In this document: piece after piece, positions 19,029 to 26,440 of the stretch
Position numbering within the stretch: the stretch's first letter is position 1
How the letters are laid out: every line of letters begins with the position of its first letter
From: Bacteroides sp. 224
GTDB lineage: Bacteria; Bacteroidota; Bacteroidia; Bacteroidales; Bacteroidaceae
Length of the DNA stretch: 64,000 nt
Assembly (NCBI RefSeq): GCF_010500995.1
Contig: NZ_QVMK01000010.1
Coordinates: forward strand, 27,530-91,529
Direction of reading: 5' to 3'
Program-made: the position numbers and the translations under genes
Notes under the pieces: model-generated
Told to the model about the DNA's origin: nothing
What the model saw: only the letters and a program-made list of their open reading frames with translations
Database searches by the model: none

Positions 19029-20455
19029 AACTTCTTTTTCTTAAAAAAAGAACCTATAGTTCTGAATTCTCGGATATTAAAAAGATGTCCTATTGAAAAA
19101 TAAAACATTATTCCTACCATGAAACCAACTATAATTTTCCAAACTTCATTATCAATAACCGATATAGATATTTTCATTACTATTCCCATAAGACAGGAAA
19201 GAACAAAAATAGGAAGTATTTCTTTGATCTGAGCCACATAACCTGTTGGCACAACACGTTTTACAAAAGCTATAATAATAACAATATCCAAAATACTATA
19301 AAACAAAATCCCCCAACACAAAACCTCAACACCAAAAGGTAAAGTTAGAAATAAAATAATTATTGCTATTATTTTTTTTATTATTTCTGCTTTAAAAAAA
19401 TAATCACTCCTACCTCTAACATTTAGCATTTGATTATTTATCATCATTATTGGGCTCCACATATAAGCAATACATATAATTGACAATAATTTTGCTGAAG
19501 GCAACCATTTATCCGTTAAAATTAACAAAATTAAAGAATCAGAGAGCACTGAAATTCCTATCATCAATGGGAATATAATAAAACATGAAAATCTTAAATA
19601 TTTTTTAAAGGACACTAACAATTTCACCATATCATCTTGGAATTCGCATTGAATTGGATAAATAGCTCGAGTTATCACTTGTACTATATTACTTGATGAG
19701 AATAATGCTATTGAGTTTGCTCTATTGTAGAATCCAACATCAGTTGCAGAATACACCTTTCCAATAACTAGGCTATACAAATTTACATAAATGGTATGAA
19801 GCAACCCTGACATCAGTAATTTTGATCCAAAAGCGAAAAGTTTTTTAGCCGATTTTATTGAGAAAATAAACTGAGGCAACCATTTAGCAAAAATCCATAA
19901 CAATATCACACCTAATAAATTATTTAATAATGTTTGTACAACCAAAGCCCAAACTCCATATCCTTGATAAGCTAAGTATATACCAATTATCCCACTTAAG
20001 CTTACAGAAATCAAAGAAGCTTTTGCCTGAGTTTTAAAATCTAACTTTATAACTAATCTTGCTCGCTGCACAACTGAGAAAGCTAAAATGACAACGTTCA
20101 ATCCAATACATCTAGACAATAAGATTAATTGTGGTTCCTCATAAAACGAAGCTATGAAAGGAGAAGCGATCCATAACAAAAAATATGCTATAACAGAAAT
20201 AAATATATTTATAAAAAAAACGGTTGAATAATCAATTGCAGTTCTATTTTTTTTTTGTATTAAAGCACTTGAAAAACCACTATCAACAAAACTTTGCGCG
20301 ATAGCCAAAAAAACACCTAACATTGCAATTAGCCCAAACTCTGATGGGTAAACAAAACGAGCGATAACAACACCTATTACAAATTGCATTCCTTGTACAG
20401 AAAAACGATCAATGGCACTCCACAATAGTCCTTTAACAGATTTACTTTTCAACAT
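19025..20455 (-). CDS. repeat-unit flippase, Wzx/MOP family
   Basis: A 476-residue polytopic protein with about 12 to 14 hydrophobic segments. The N-terminus MLKSKSVKGLLWSAIDRFSVQG and GFSSALIQKKNRTAIDYSTVF match the Wzx/TuaB-type oligosaccharide flippases of the MOP superfamily. It would move undecaprenyl-linked repeat units to the periplasmic face. The ATG at 20455 is chosen; the frame extends to a TTG at 20479, which is less likely. It is the first structural gene after upxY, 177 bp away. No clear promoter or hairpin is visible in that gap. Confidence 0.9.
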   Translation of the reverse strand: MLKSKSVKGLLWSAIDRFSVQGMQFVIGVVIARFVYPSEFGLIAMLGVFLAIAQSFVDSGFSSALIQKKNRTAIDYSTVFFINIFISVIAYFLLWIASPFIASFYEEPQLILLSRCIGLNVVILAFSVVQRARLVIKLDFKTQAKASLISVSLSGIIGIYLAYQGYGVWALVVQTLLNNLLGVILLWIFAKWLPQFIFSIKSAKKLFAFGSKLLMSGLLHTIYVNLYSLVIGKVYSATDVGFYNRANSIALFSSSNIVQVITRAIYPIQCEFQDDMVKLLVSFKKYLRFSCFIIFPLMIGISVLSDSLILLILTDKWLPSAKLLSIICIAYMWSPIMMINNQMLNVRGRSDYFFKAEIIKKIIAIIILFLTLPFGVEVLCWGILFYSILDIVIIIAFVKRVVPTGYVAQIKEILPIFVLSCLMGIVMKISISVIDNEVWKIIVGFMVGIMFYFSIGHLFNIREFRTIGSFFKKKKL

Positions 20456-20632
20456 ATTGAAATATTTACAAGAAAACAATCACACATTTATGAATGCCTA
20501 ATACTTTTTGCTTTTCAGTTCTTATCTTATATTTAGACTTCCTACCAATACATTAATTGAGTTCTGTTCATTGAAATCCAAAAGCTAATTATTTACATAT
20601 TGGTTCATTAGTTTATAAATTGAAATTCTCAA

Positions 20633-21154
20633 CTACACAACCTTCACCTTCTCCACAAACCTCTTCGGCACCCTCACCGTCACCGCCATCACCTGCGGAA
20701 TTCTTATCATCACATGCGTTTTATTCGCTATGCTCATCAGTTCTCCTTCAATACCACAGAAATCTCCCTTTACCACTCGTACTTTTTCTCCTACTGTAAA
20801 TGGCTCAGTCTCAACGCTTACGCCATCGGGAGCTATATCCATTACAAACATAAAATCTTTCATCTGTCTGTCTGGTACAACTAACATAGAATGAGTAGAT
20901 AAATCTTTCATGTAGAAGAGTTGCACGCCGTAGTCATTGGCTATAGAGCAAGCCCTATCTTTAGTGGCTCTAACAAATATCACATTCCGGATAACAGGCA
21001 CTTCCACCATCTTTCGGCGATATTTCAACTCTCTAACTATTTTTCTGGTAGGCAGGAAGTATTCAACATTCAACTTTTTCAACGCATCACGAACAGCAAA
21101 CTCCTGATCCCTACGAGTACGGGCAGCAAACCAAAACTCCTGTTGCTCAGCCAT
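20633..21154 (-). CDS. upxY: UpxY-family transcription antiterminator
   Basis: A 173-residue NusG paralogue. The NGN domain covers about residues 5-105 (FWFAARTRRDQEFAVRDALK, then IRNVIFVRATKDR) and a KOW motif lies near 120-150 (FTVGEKVRVVKGDFCGIEGE). In Bacteroides fragilis, UpxY proteins at the head of each capsule operon prevent premature termination in the untranslated leader of their own operon. The ATG at 21154 is used; a TTG at 21160 is unlikely. A companion UpxZ gene, usually next in line, is not present. A consensus promoter and overlapping hairpins lie in the leader. Confidence 0.93.
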   Translation of the reverse strand: MAEQQEFWFAARTRRDQEFAVRDALKKLNVEYFLPTRKIVRELKYRRKMVEVPVIRNVIFVRATKDRACSIANDYGVQLFYMKDLSTHSMLVVPDRQMKDFMFVMDIAPDGVSVETEPFTVGEKVRVVKGDFCGIEGELMSIANKTHVMIRIPQVMAVTVRVPKRFVEKVKVV

Positions 21155-21192
21155 TTGCAATTATATTTCGTGGTTATTTTGATTGTTTTTAG

Positions 21193-21237
21193 AACGCTTC
21201 GCGTTTTGGACAAGACATTAAAATCCTGTTCAAAACG
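21193..21237 (-). promoter_or_regulatory. two overlapping hairpins in the upxY leader
   Basis: Read on the minus strand, 21237-21202 can fold into a 14-bp stem (starting CGTTTTGAACAGGA) with one mismatch, one G-U pair and an 8-nt loop. The sequence 21205-21193 (AACGCGAAGCGTT) forms a second small stem. They share bases 21202-21205, so they cannot both form fully. This arrangement in the leader of an UpxY-controlled operon suggests a regulated pause or termination site, but that function is inference. Confidence 0.45.
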
Positions 21238-21315
21238 ACTCATTTTTTACACCAAAACAGAATGATTTGCTTTCTCAAAAGCACAAAATATCACTCTATT
21301 TACTGATTAAAGACA

Positions 21316-21346
21316 CAAAGTTAAAATCTTTTCAATAAAGAACAAA
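21316..21346 (-). promoter_or_regulatory. capsule operon promoter
   Basis: On the minus strand there is TTTG (21346-21343), a 19-bp spacer, and TAACTTTG (21323-21316). This is an exact match to the Bacteroides primary promoter consensus (TTTG, 19-21 bp, TAnnTTTG). Transcription would begin near 21309, giving a leader of about 155 nt before upxY. No inverted repeats typical of invertible capsule promoters flank it at close range. Confidence 0.75.
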
Positions 21347-21583
21347 ATTATTCTTAAAGGAATCGAAAATATTAACGATAAAAAAAGCAAGCACCCACAG
21401 ATAGGGGCTATGCTTTAAGTACGAACACAACAACCTACAGAACCACCTTTTTTTTAGTTAAAACGAGAGGTTCACACTCCCAAAAAGTGCTTGTTTTCCA
21501 TCTCCTAATTCTTGCTGCATAATAAGAACGCGCCCGCGCGCCCGTTTCCCTGTTCTTTTAAAACCTTTTTTTATGCATTAGCG

Positions 21584-21599
21584 GAGGTGGTACCACCTC
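21584..21599. promoter_or_regulatory. perfect 16-bp palindrome
   Basis: GAGGTGGTACCACCTC is its own reverse complement. It lies in the long divergent space between upxY and the VirE-like cassette, about 170 bp before the small gene. The symmetry is that of a dimeric operator; no regulator gene is adjacent. Just before it, 21530-21545 is an unusually GC-rich stretch in an AT-rich spacer. Confidence 0.4.
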
Positions 21600-21637
21600 T
21601 AAACAGGTATGAAAAAAAAGAAAAGATATATATATTT

Positions 21638-21726
21638 AAGTTTATAGTTTTTAGTTTATAGTTTAAAGTTGAGAGTTAGCATGTAGCTTTATAAACTTTA
21701 AACTATAAACTTCAAACTATAAACTA
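21638..21726. repeat. 33-bp imperfect inverted repeat upstream of the VirE-like cassette
   Basis: Arms at 21638-21670 and 21694-21726 match in reverse complement at about 30 of 33 positions, separated by 23 bp. Both arms are built from TTTATAGTTT-like units. The right arm ends 8 bp before a -7 box, so the hairpin sits against the promoter. Similar AAACTATAAACT-type sequence recurs at 25680-25719. It may be a dispersed repeat or an upstream terminator. Confidence 0.6.
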
Positions 21727-21734
21727 AAAAAAAA

Positions 21735-21742
21735 TATTTTTG
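21735..21742 (+). promoter_or_regulatory. -7 promoter element of the small gene/VirE-like cassette
   Basis: TATTTTTG matches TAnnTTTG exactly and lies 28 bp before the ATG at 21770, the usual distance for a short leader in this group. No TTTG is found 19-21 bp upstream, where the inverted-repeat arm lies. Its position favours 21770 over 21832 as the original translation start. Confidence 0.5.
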
Positions 21743-21769
21743 CAGCTTTTTTAATTTAAAATTGAATTT

Positions 21770-22131
21770 ATGACTAAAAAATCTCTAAAACAGTAAAAAC
21801 CGTACAGCTGACAGATGCAAATTGCATCATTATGGTAAACAAGAAAACAGAGGAAGTAAACAGAATCCTTCGTATGGTAGAGTATAACTCACAAAGAATA
21901 GTGATAAATGCTGATAGAGAGCAAATTATTGAGTTGTTTCTCCGGCTGGCAGATAATGAGCCAAATCGAGAAAAGCCCCGCAGTGTACGAGAGATTACAC
22001 GCATCATAGACCTGGTGTTCGACTTCCGTACACTGAAGAACCCGGAACAGAGTCTTGGTATTCAATCTCTTGAAACTCTGATACATACTTATATCAAAGA
22101 AAAGAACGAAAAAGAGTATGGTATTGAGTAA
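21770..22131 (+). pseudogene. small hypothetical protein gene, apparently frameshifted near its start
   Basis: The frame from ATG 21832 to 22131 gives 99 residues (MVNKKTEEVNRILRMVEYNS onward), a soluble helical protein I do not recognise. The promoter, however, points to ATG 21770, which reads nine codons and stops (ATGACTAAAAAATCTCTAAA then CAG TAA). Adding one A to the run of six A's at 21776-21781 would join the two frames as MTKKISKTVKTVQLTDANCI followed by IMVNKK. The gene may therefore be broken, slip-corrected or affected by a sequence error. Translation from 21832 alone is possible. It precedes the VirE-like gene by 117 bp. Confidence 0.55.
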
Positions 22132-22150
22132 CAATTAGTTAGAATATTGA

Positions 22151-22200
22151 TGGCAAATATCTCTATTTGATCATTCCATTTCAAAGACGGATATTTGCCA
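22151..22200 (+). terminator. hairpin between small gene and VirE-like gene
   Basis: TGGCAAATATC (22151-22161) and GATATTTGCCA (22190-22200) are perfect 11-bp inverted repeats, with a further TTTGA/TCAAA pair inside. There is no T-run after it, so it is either a weak terminator or a regulatory stem-loop in front of the VirE-like gene (49 bp to its ATG). Confidence 0.45.
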
Positions 22201-22248
22201 AATAATAATCAAAACGTATCCACAGGGGATGCATAAAACACAAAACGT

Positions 22249-24420
22249 ATGAAAGAAATTAATGTAACAGCCTACCAAGGGTTTAGCAAAGTAACCGGTC
22301 ATATCACCATCGAGCAACTTGTTTTGATGATACAATCCGACAAATACGCCAAATCTATCAGCAAAATTCAACGACTGATTTCCTCCGGAAAATTAGAGGA
22401 GGCAAACCGGGTAAAGAGGCAACTGGACTTTTTTACGATCACCACACTGTATCACCACGAACGACAACCCCACAGCATTGCCGCTTATAACGACCTGATT
22501 ACAATTGACATTGACGGATTGAGCAATGAAGAGGTCTTCCGCTTGCGTCCGCTCATAGAACAAGATCCGACTACTATTTTTTGTTTCCTGACTGTGAAGC
22601 AACATGGCTTCAAAATTATCGCTCACCTAAAAACACCCAGTGCTCAAACACTAAGAGATTTATACCTGAAAGGCACAGAGTTAACTTACAGCAAACTGGA
22701 AGATTACCATGAACAGATGTACCGGTTAACTCGACTTCACTATGAGCAAATACCCGGAATTACCGTCGACACTTCGGGCAAAGATCTTTCAAGAGGAATA
22801 TTTGCCTCTTATGACCCATTGGCTTTCTTCTCTCCCGAACGATTAGAGCAAGCCTGCCAGAACAAAATTCCGCCTATCACACAATTGCCGGAACCTACTG
22901 TCAAAAAAAGGATTAAACAAACTACCCGAAGTGTGACTCCCGCCACTACCGACAGCATCGATCCGGGCATCCGCCTTGCCTACCGCAAGTGTGTAAAAGC
23001 CATTGAAAAAGAGTATACTTATACCGAAGGACAGTACAACACGTTTCTTTTTGCCCTGGGCAACAAATGTATGAAACGAAAATTATCGATGGAAATCGTA
23101 CAGCAACTGGCAGCCGAAGAGTTTGGAGAAGGAGGCAGATGGAATACCGATGAACCCATCCGAAATGCGTATACCTACACCGATAAAACCGAAAAGGCCG
23201 AAAAAGACAAAACACCACCTTCTCAGCGGGCACTGGAATATCTGGACGAACACTTTTTATTCCGGAGAAATGTAATCCTGGAACGATTGGAAATGAAAGA
23301 GAAAGAAGCAGAAAACACCACTTTCCGAACCATGCGCCTCAAAGACTTTAATACCATCTTCCTCCATATCTGTCGGGCCGGTATTCCGCTTTCACAGCAA
23401 AACCTCAAAGCCATTATCGATTCGGAATACACGCGAGATTATAATCCTATCACCGGATACTTCGCCCAGCTACCACCTTGGGACGAAAAGACCGACTATA
23501 TTGGTCAGCTGGCAACCACCATCGAAACAGACGACTCGGAGTTTTGGAACGATGCCCTGCGCCGCTGGATCACCGGAATGACAGCCTGCGCCATGGGATT
23601 ACAGGAAGCCAACCAGTTGGTACTCTTATTACATGGCGGGCAAGGCAAAGGAAAAAGCACTTGGATACGCCACCTGTTGCCTCCCACCCTCAAAGAATAT
23701 TACCGAAACGGCATGATTGATCCGGGAAACAAAGATGATATGATGATGCTCGCTACGCGTCTGCTCATTAATATGGAAGAATTTGAGGGGGTTAAACAAA
23801 GCGATATCGCAGAACTGAAACGCATCATCGCCCTCGAAAACATCACGCTCCGTAAACCTTACGACATACAAGCACATTCCTATCCTCGCAAAGCCTCCTT
23901 CATTGGGAGTACAAATAATCTTCAATTCCTGAAAGACAACACCGGTTCCAGGCGTTTCCTGGTAGTTTCGGTAAAAAAGATCGATTACAAATCTCCCATT
24001 AATCACACAGGAATCTTTAGCCAGGCCCGATTCTTGGCAGAGAATGATTTTCAATACTGGTACGAAGGTAACGAGGTGGACACAATCAATGCCCGGAATG
24101 AAAAACATCGCATCAAAGATCCGTTGGAAGAAAACCTCTACATCTTCTTTCGAAAGGCCACAGAAAGATCATTAGACACCAAATGGAAACCTGCTGCCGC
24201 CATCCTGGCTTTCTTAAGCATACATGGACGCACACTGGCAAACGCCCAAGCCCAACAGATACTAGTACACATACTGGAAAGAGACGGATTCCGGAAAAGA
24301 AAAAATGAACTGGGAATCACCGAGTATGGCGTTATCATGTTATCTCCGGAAGAGATAGATATGAATGCGCGCAAACAGCAAGAAAAACCGATTGAGAAAA
24401 CAGGGGAGTTGCCGTTTTGA
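22249..24420 (+). CDS. VirE-like primase/helicase protein (BT4734-like domain + VirE domain)
   Basis: A 723-residue protein. Residues about 40-190 match the BT4734-like N-terminal domain (AYNDLITIDIDGLSNEEV, FCFLTVKQHGFKIIAHLKT). The C-terminal half is the VirE P-loop domain, with Walker A GGQGKGKST at 463-471, a Walker B-like LINMEEFEG, and FIGSTNNLQFLKDNTGSRRF, which resembles the sensor region of superfamily 3 type helicases. The plan suggests a mobile-element primase-helicase, though the cassette is common as a fixed companion of Bacteroides capsule loci and its role there is unknown. Neighbours DUF4248, HU-like and amidase genes belong to the same cassette. Confidence 0.88.
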   Translation: MKEINVTAYQGFSKVTGHITIEQLVLMIQSDKYAKSISKIQRLISSGKLEEANRVKRQLDFFTITTLYHHERQPHSIAAYNDLITIDIDGLSNEEVFRLRPLIEQDPTTIFCFLTVKQHGFKIIAHLKTPSAQTLRDLYLKGTELTYSKLEDYHEQMYRLTRLHYEQIPGITVDTSGKDLSRGIFASYDPLAFFSPERLEQACQNKIPPITQLPEPTVKKRIKQTTRSVTPATTDSIDPGIRLAYRKCVKAIEKEYTYTEGQYNTFLFALGNKCMKRKLSMEIVQQLAAEEFGEGGRWNTDEPIRNAYTYTDKTEKAEKDKTPPSQRALEYLDEHFLFRRNVILERLEMKEKEAENTTFRTMRLKDFNTIFLHICRAGIPLSQQNLKAIIDSEYTRDYNPITGYFAQLPPWDEKTDYIGQLATTIETDDSEFWNDALRRWITGMTACAMGLQEANQLVLLLHGGQGKGKSTWIRHLLPPTLKEYYRNGMIDPGNKDDMMMLATRLLINMEEFEGVKQSDIAELKRIIALENITLRKPYDIQAHSYPRKASFIGSTNNLQFLKDNTGSRRFLVVSVKKIDYKSPINHTGIFSQARFLAENDFQYWYEGNEVDTINARNEKHRIKDPLEENLYIFFRKATERSLDTKWKPAAAILAFLSIHGRTLANAQAQQILVHILERDGFRKRKNELGITEYGVIMLSPEEIDMNARKQQEKPIEKTGELPF

Positions 24421-24453
24421 GAGGAGAGGTTCACCTGTGTGATGCCCCACCTA

Positions 24454-24489
24454 CCCCCAGTCGCTTCGCTTCACTGGGGGTTATTCAAA
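24454..24489. repeat. 36-bp palindromic repeat, copy 1
   Basis: CCCCCAGT (24454-24461) and ACTGGGGG (24473-24480) form a perfect 8-bp GC-rich stem with an 11-nt loop, followed by TTATTCAAA. The identical 36 bp is present in inverse orientation at 36249-36284. A second small palindrome, TTACCCC AA GGGGTAA, follows at 24492-24507. The high GC content stands out in the AT-rich spacer. This resembles REP-type extragenic palindromes. Confidence 0.85.
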
Positions 24490-24530
24490 TTTTACCCCAA
24501 GGGGTAATTGCTAATAATCCAGGTTAGAAT

Positions 24531-24573
24531 TATTTTCCTCTGTGTCCTCAGTGTCCTCTGTGGTGAAACCCAT
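24531..24573. repeat. CACAGAG-family extragenic repeat (half element)
   Basis: The stretch TTTTCCTCTGTGTCCTCAGT and the following GTCCTCTGTGGTGAAA correspond to one arm of the inverted repeat at 38066-38143. Further members are at 36137-36172, 36355-36392 and 46130-46185. All lie between genes. Confidence 0.6.
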
Positions 24574-24644
24574 TGCCTTATCCCCACAATCCATCACCTT
24601 ATCCCCCTTAATGCATTGCTTTCTCCTCATAACTCAATGCTTTA
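24571..24644. repeat. degenerate tandem repeat of the ATGCATTGC family
   Basis: About four degenerate units of roughly 20-24 bp built on (A)TGCATTGC or ACTCAATGC followed by TTT/TTA and pyrimidines. The reverse complement of a closely similar array is at 45217-45320. The array ends at the 3' end of the DUF4248 gene, whose last codons (KYLGEP) it may supply. Confidence 0.5.
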
Positions 24645-24881
24645 CGGTTCTCCCAAATACTTTACAATAATCCCCACTTCCTTTGGAGTAAACGTTCTCC
24701 GGTATTTATTATAACGAACGGCTTCCAGTTCCGCCATCAGTAGTTCATTCTCTTTCATCCAGCGGGAAAGGGTTTTCAAGGCAACCGTAATACAAGACGT
24801 AGGATTATATAAAGTGGCTAATTCCGCCTTTGTATAGGCTCTGGGCTGGAAGTTACTTTCTTCAGTTACAAGCTGTTTCAT
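24642..24881 (-). CDS. DUF4248 domain-containing protein
   Basis: A 79-residue protein with the DUF4248 pattern: AYTKAELATLYNPTSCITVA, then TLSRWMKENELLMAELEAV and YRRTFTPKEVGIIVKYLGEP. The layout looks like a small helix-turn-helix protein (KAELATLY plus the RWMKEN helix), but the function is not known. In Bacteroides these genes lie opposite to HU-like and VirE-like genes exactly as here, on the minus strand between two plus-strand genes. The ATG at 24881 is well placed. Confidence 0.85.
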   Translation of the reverse strand: MKQLVTEESNFQPRAYTKAELATLYNPTSCITVALKTLSRWMKENELLMAELEAVRYNKYRRTFTPKEVGIIVKYLGEP

Positions 24882-25011
24882 TAGGACATATACACATAAT
24901 TATTCACCCATAAAGATAGTAAAATATCCTTTTAAATCACAGTATTTTCCCCTATTTTTCCAACAACTCTCCTAAACTCCCGAAACCCGATTTCATAGAA
25001 AAGCCACCCAT

Positions 25012-25019
25012 TACTTTTG
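25012..25019 (+). promoter_or_regulatory. -7 promoter element of the HU-like gene
   Basis: TACTTTTG fits TAnnTTTG, 86 bp before the HU-like ATG. No good TTTG is seen 19-21 bp upstream. Confidence 0.45.
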
Positions 25020-25105
25020 CAAAGAGAAAAGGGATAAGAAACCATCAAAACTTACCTTCTCTCTCATTTTTAATTCTTAATTATTAATTCTAAATTATTA
25101 AAACC

Positions 25106-25609
25106 ATGCCCGTACCCTACAAAAAAATGAAGCGTAAGGATCCTCGAAATGCAGCATCCAACTTCAAGTACTATCCACAACTGGTTACCTTGGGTAACAG
25201 TGCCGATCTGGATGATGTGGCCTATTTGATGAAAGAAGCCAGCTCCCTCTCTCTGGGAGACATCAAGAGTGTATTAACCAATTTTTCCGAGTGTATGCGC
25301 ACGTTGCTCTATGGAGGTCAGTCGGTCAACATCAAAGACTTTGGCGTGTTCAGCCTTGGTGCCCGTACCTTCGGCTCGGAAAGCGAAAAAGAGTGTGGTG
25401 TGAAAAACATCAAAACCGTAAAAATCAATTTCCGTGCGTCCAACAGCGTAAAACCCAACTTAAACTCTACACGCGCCGGCGACCGTATTAAATTTTACGA
25501 TGTGGCAACCGGAGTAACCGAGGAAGTCAAAGATGATAACGGAGACAACACCGGGGGAGGAAATGGCGACAATGGCGGAGGTGATGAATTTATTGATCCA
25601 TCGGCATAA
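25106..25609 (+). CDS. HU-family DNA-binding protein with acidic Gly/Asn tail
   Basis: A 167-residue HU-like protein of the Bacteroidetes-specific type. The N-terminal MPVPYKKMKRKDPRNAASNF and LSLGDIKSVLTNFSECM form the helical dimer part; LLYGGQSVNIKDFGVFSLGA and VKINFRAS form the beta-arm region. The C-terminal 35 residues are acidic and rich in Gly, Asn and Asp (DDNGDNTGGGNGDNGGGDEF) and probably disordered. It probably binds DNA non-specifically; its link with the amidase and VirE-like genes is conserved in the group but unexplained. Confidence 0.88.
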   Translation: MPVPYKKMKRKDPRNAASNFKYYPQLVTLGNSADLDDVAYLMKEASSLSLGDIKSVLTNFSECMRTLLYGGQSVNIKDFGVFSLGARTFGSESEKECGVKNIKTVKINFRASNSVKPNLNSTRAGDRIKFYDVATGVTEEVKDDNGDNTGGGNGDNGGGDEFIDPSA

Positions 25610-25719
25610 AGTAGTAAGATATGTATCCGTGTTTTAAAATCCGTGCAATCTGTATCATCCGTGTCTAAAAAAACATCTTCTACAAACTCAAAACTTTAAA
25701 CTACAAACTTTAAACTCAA

Positions 25720-25992
25720 ATGAAACCAATTATTCAAAAACTATTAGAATGCCTCCTTGCCATTCTTCCTTTCCTAAAGAAAAAGAATGCCAAAGAACTA
25801 AAAGAGTTCAGCGACTTAGTAATGAGTCAGTACACCTTCCTGATGGAACAGGTGGAAAGAATGTTGAAAGACTATTTTCTGCTAAGCAACAAGGTAACAG
25901 AGATGCATAGCGAATTATTCCGGCTACGAGAAGAAGTACTGCAAGCCCAACAAGAAAGATGCAGTGTACACAATTGCCCTCAACGTTCGTAA
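25720..25992 (+). CDS. small membrane-anchored coiled-coil protein, hypothetical
   Basis: A 90-residue protein I do not recognise. Residues 4-18 (IIQKLLECLLAILPFL) are hydrophobic and followed by KKKNAK, so the N-terminus may sit in the membrane. Residues 25-75 form a helical, probably coiled-coil stretch (FSDLVMSQYTFLMEQVERML and LFRLREEVLQAQQER). It occupies the place where a short 'smalltalk' protein is often found, just before the amidase gene, and is 13 bp from that ATG. The arrangement (small membrane protein plus cell-wall amidase) recalls phage lysis modules, but that is only a comparison. Confidence 0.6.
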   Translation: MKPIIQKLLECLLAILPFLKKKNAKELKEFSDLVMSQYTFLMEQVERMLKDYFLLSNKVTEMHSELFRLREEVLQAQQERCSVHNCPQRS

Positions 25993-26005
25993 AAAAACAA
26001 CTATT

Positions 26006-26440
26006 ATGAGACAAATCAATTTAATCGTCATTCACTGTTCTGCTACGCGCGAAGACAGGTGTTATACGGAACACGACTTAGATAGAGACCACCGTCGCCG
26101 TGGTTTTAACGGTACCGGCTACCACTACTATATCCGCAAAGATGGACAGATAATAAATACACGCCCCATTGAAAGGATAGGCGCACATGCCAAAGGATAT
26201 AACCAACACTCCATCGGGATTTGTTATGAGGGAGGCTTAGATAGCCAAGGAAAGCCCAAAGACACTCGTACGGAGCTACAAAAGCGCTCTCTTAGAATTG
26301 TAACCGGTGGACTACTTGCTGAATTTCCCCACTGCCGGATATGCGGACACCGCGATTTAAGCCCGGATCTGAATGGCAATGGAGAGATAGAACCGGAGGA
26401 GTGGATTAAAGCATGTCCGTGTTTTGAGGTTGAGAGTTGA
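26006..26440 (+). CDS. N-acetylmuramoyl-L-alanine amidase (Amidase_2, T7 lysozyme-like)
   Basis: A 144-residue single-domain zinc amidase that cleaves the lactoyl-peptide bond of peptidoglycan. The start is at ATG 26006, giving MRQINLIVIHCSATREDRCY with the first zinc His in VIHCSAT; an upstream extension to 25964 is not family-like. YHYYIRKDGQI, GAHAKGYNQHSIGICYEGG, and CGHRDLSPDLNGNGEIEPEE carry the other zinc ligand and active-site residues. No signal peptide is evident. The last residues (FEVES) are encoded by a GTTGAGAGTTGA repeat that also supplies the stop codon. It closes the VirE/HU cassette. Confidence 0.92.
   Translation: MRQINLIVIHCSATREDRCYTEHDLDRDHRRRGFNGTGYHYYIRKDGQIINTRPIERIGAHAKGYNQHSIGICYEGGLDSQGKPKDTRTELQKRSLRIVTGGLLAEFPHCRICGHRDLSPDLNGNGEIEPEEWIKACPCFEVES

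Noticed and set aside
21530..21545. Possible Z-DNA-forming or origin-like GC tract
   Set aside because: The tract is only about 16 bp with broken alternation; there is no support beyond composition.
21638..21726. Invertible promoter flanked by inverted repeats, as in phase-variable capsule loci
   Set aside because: The inverted repeats are only 23 bp apart and enclose no promoter box. The clear capsule promoter (21316-21346) lies outside them, and no invertase gene is adjacent.
22249..24420. Reading the VirE-like gene as evidence for an intact integrated mobile element
   Set aside because: No integrase, relaxase or attachment repeats are visible, and the cassette commonly occurs alone beside capsule loci.
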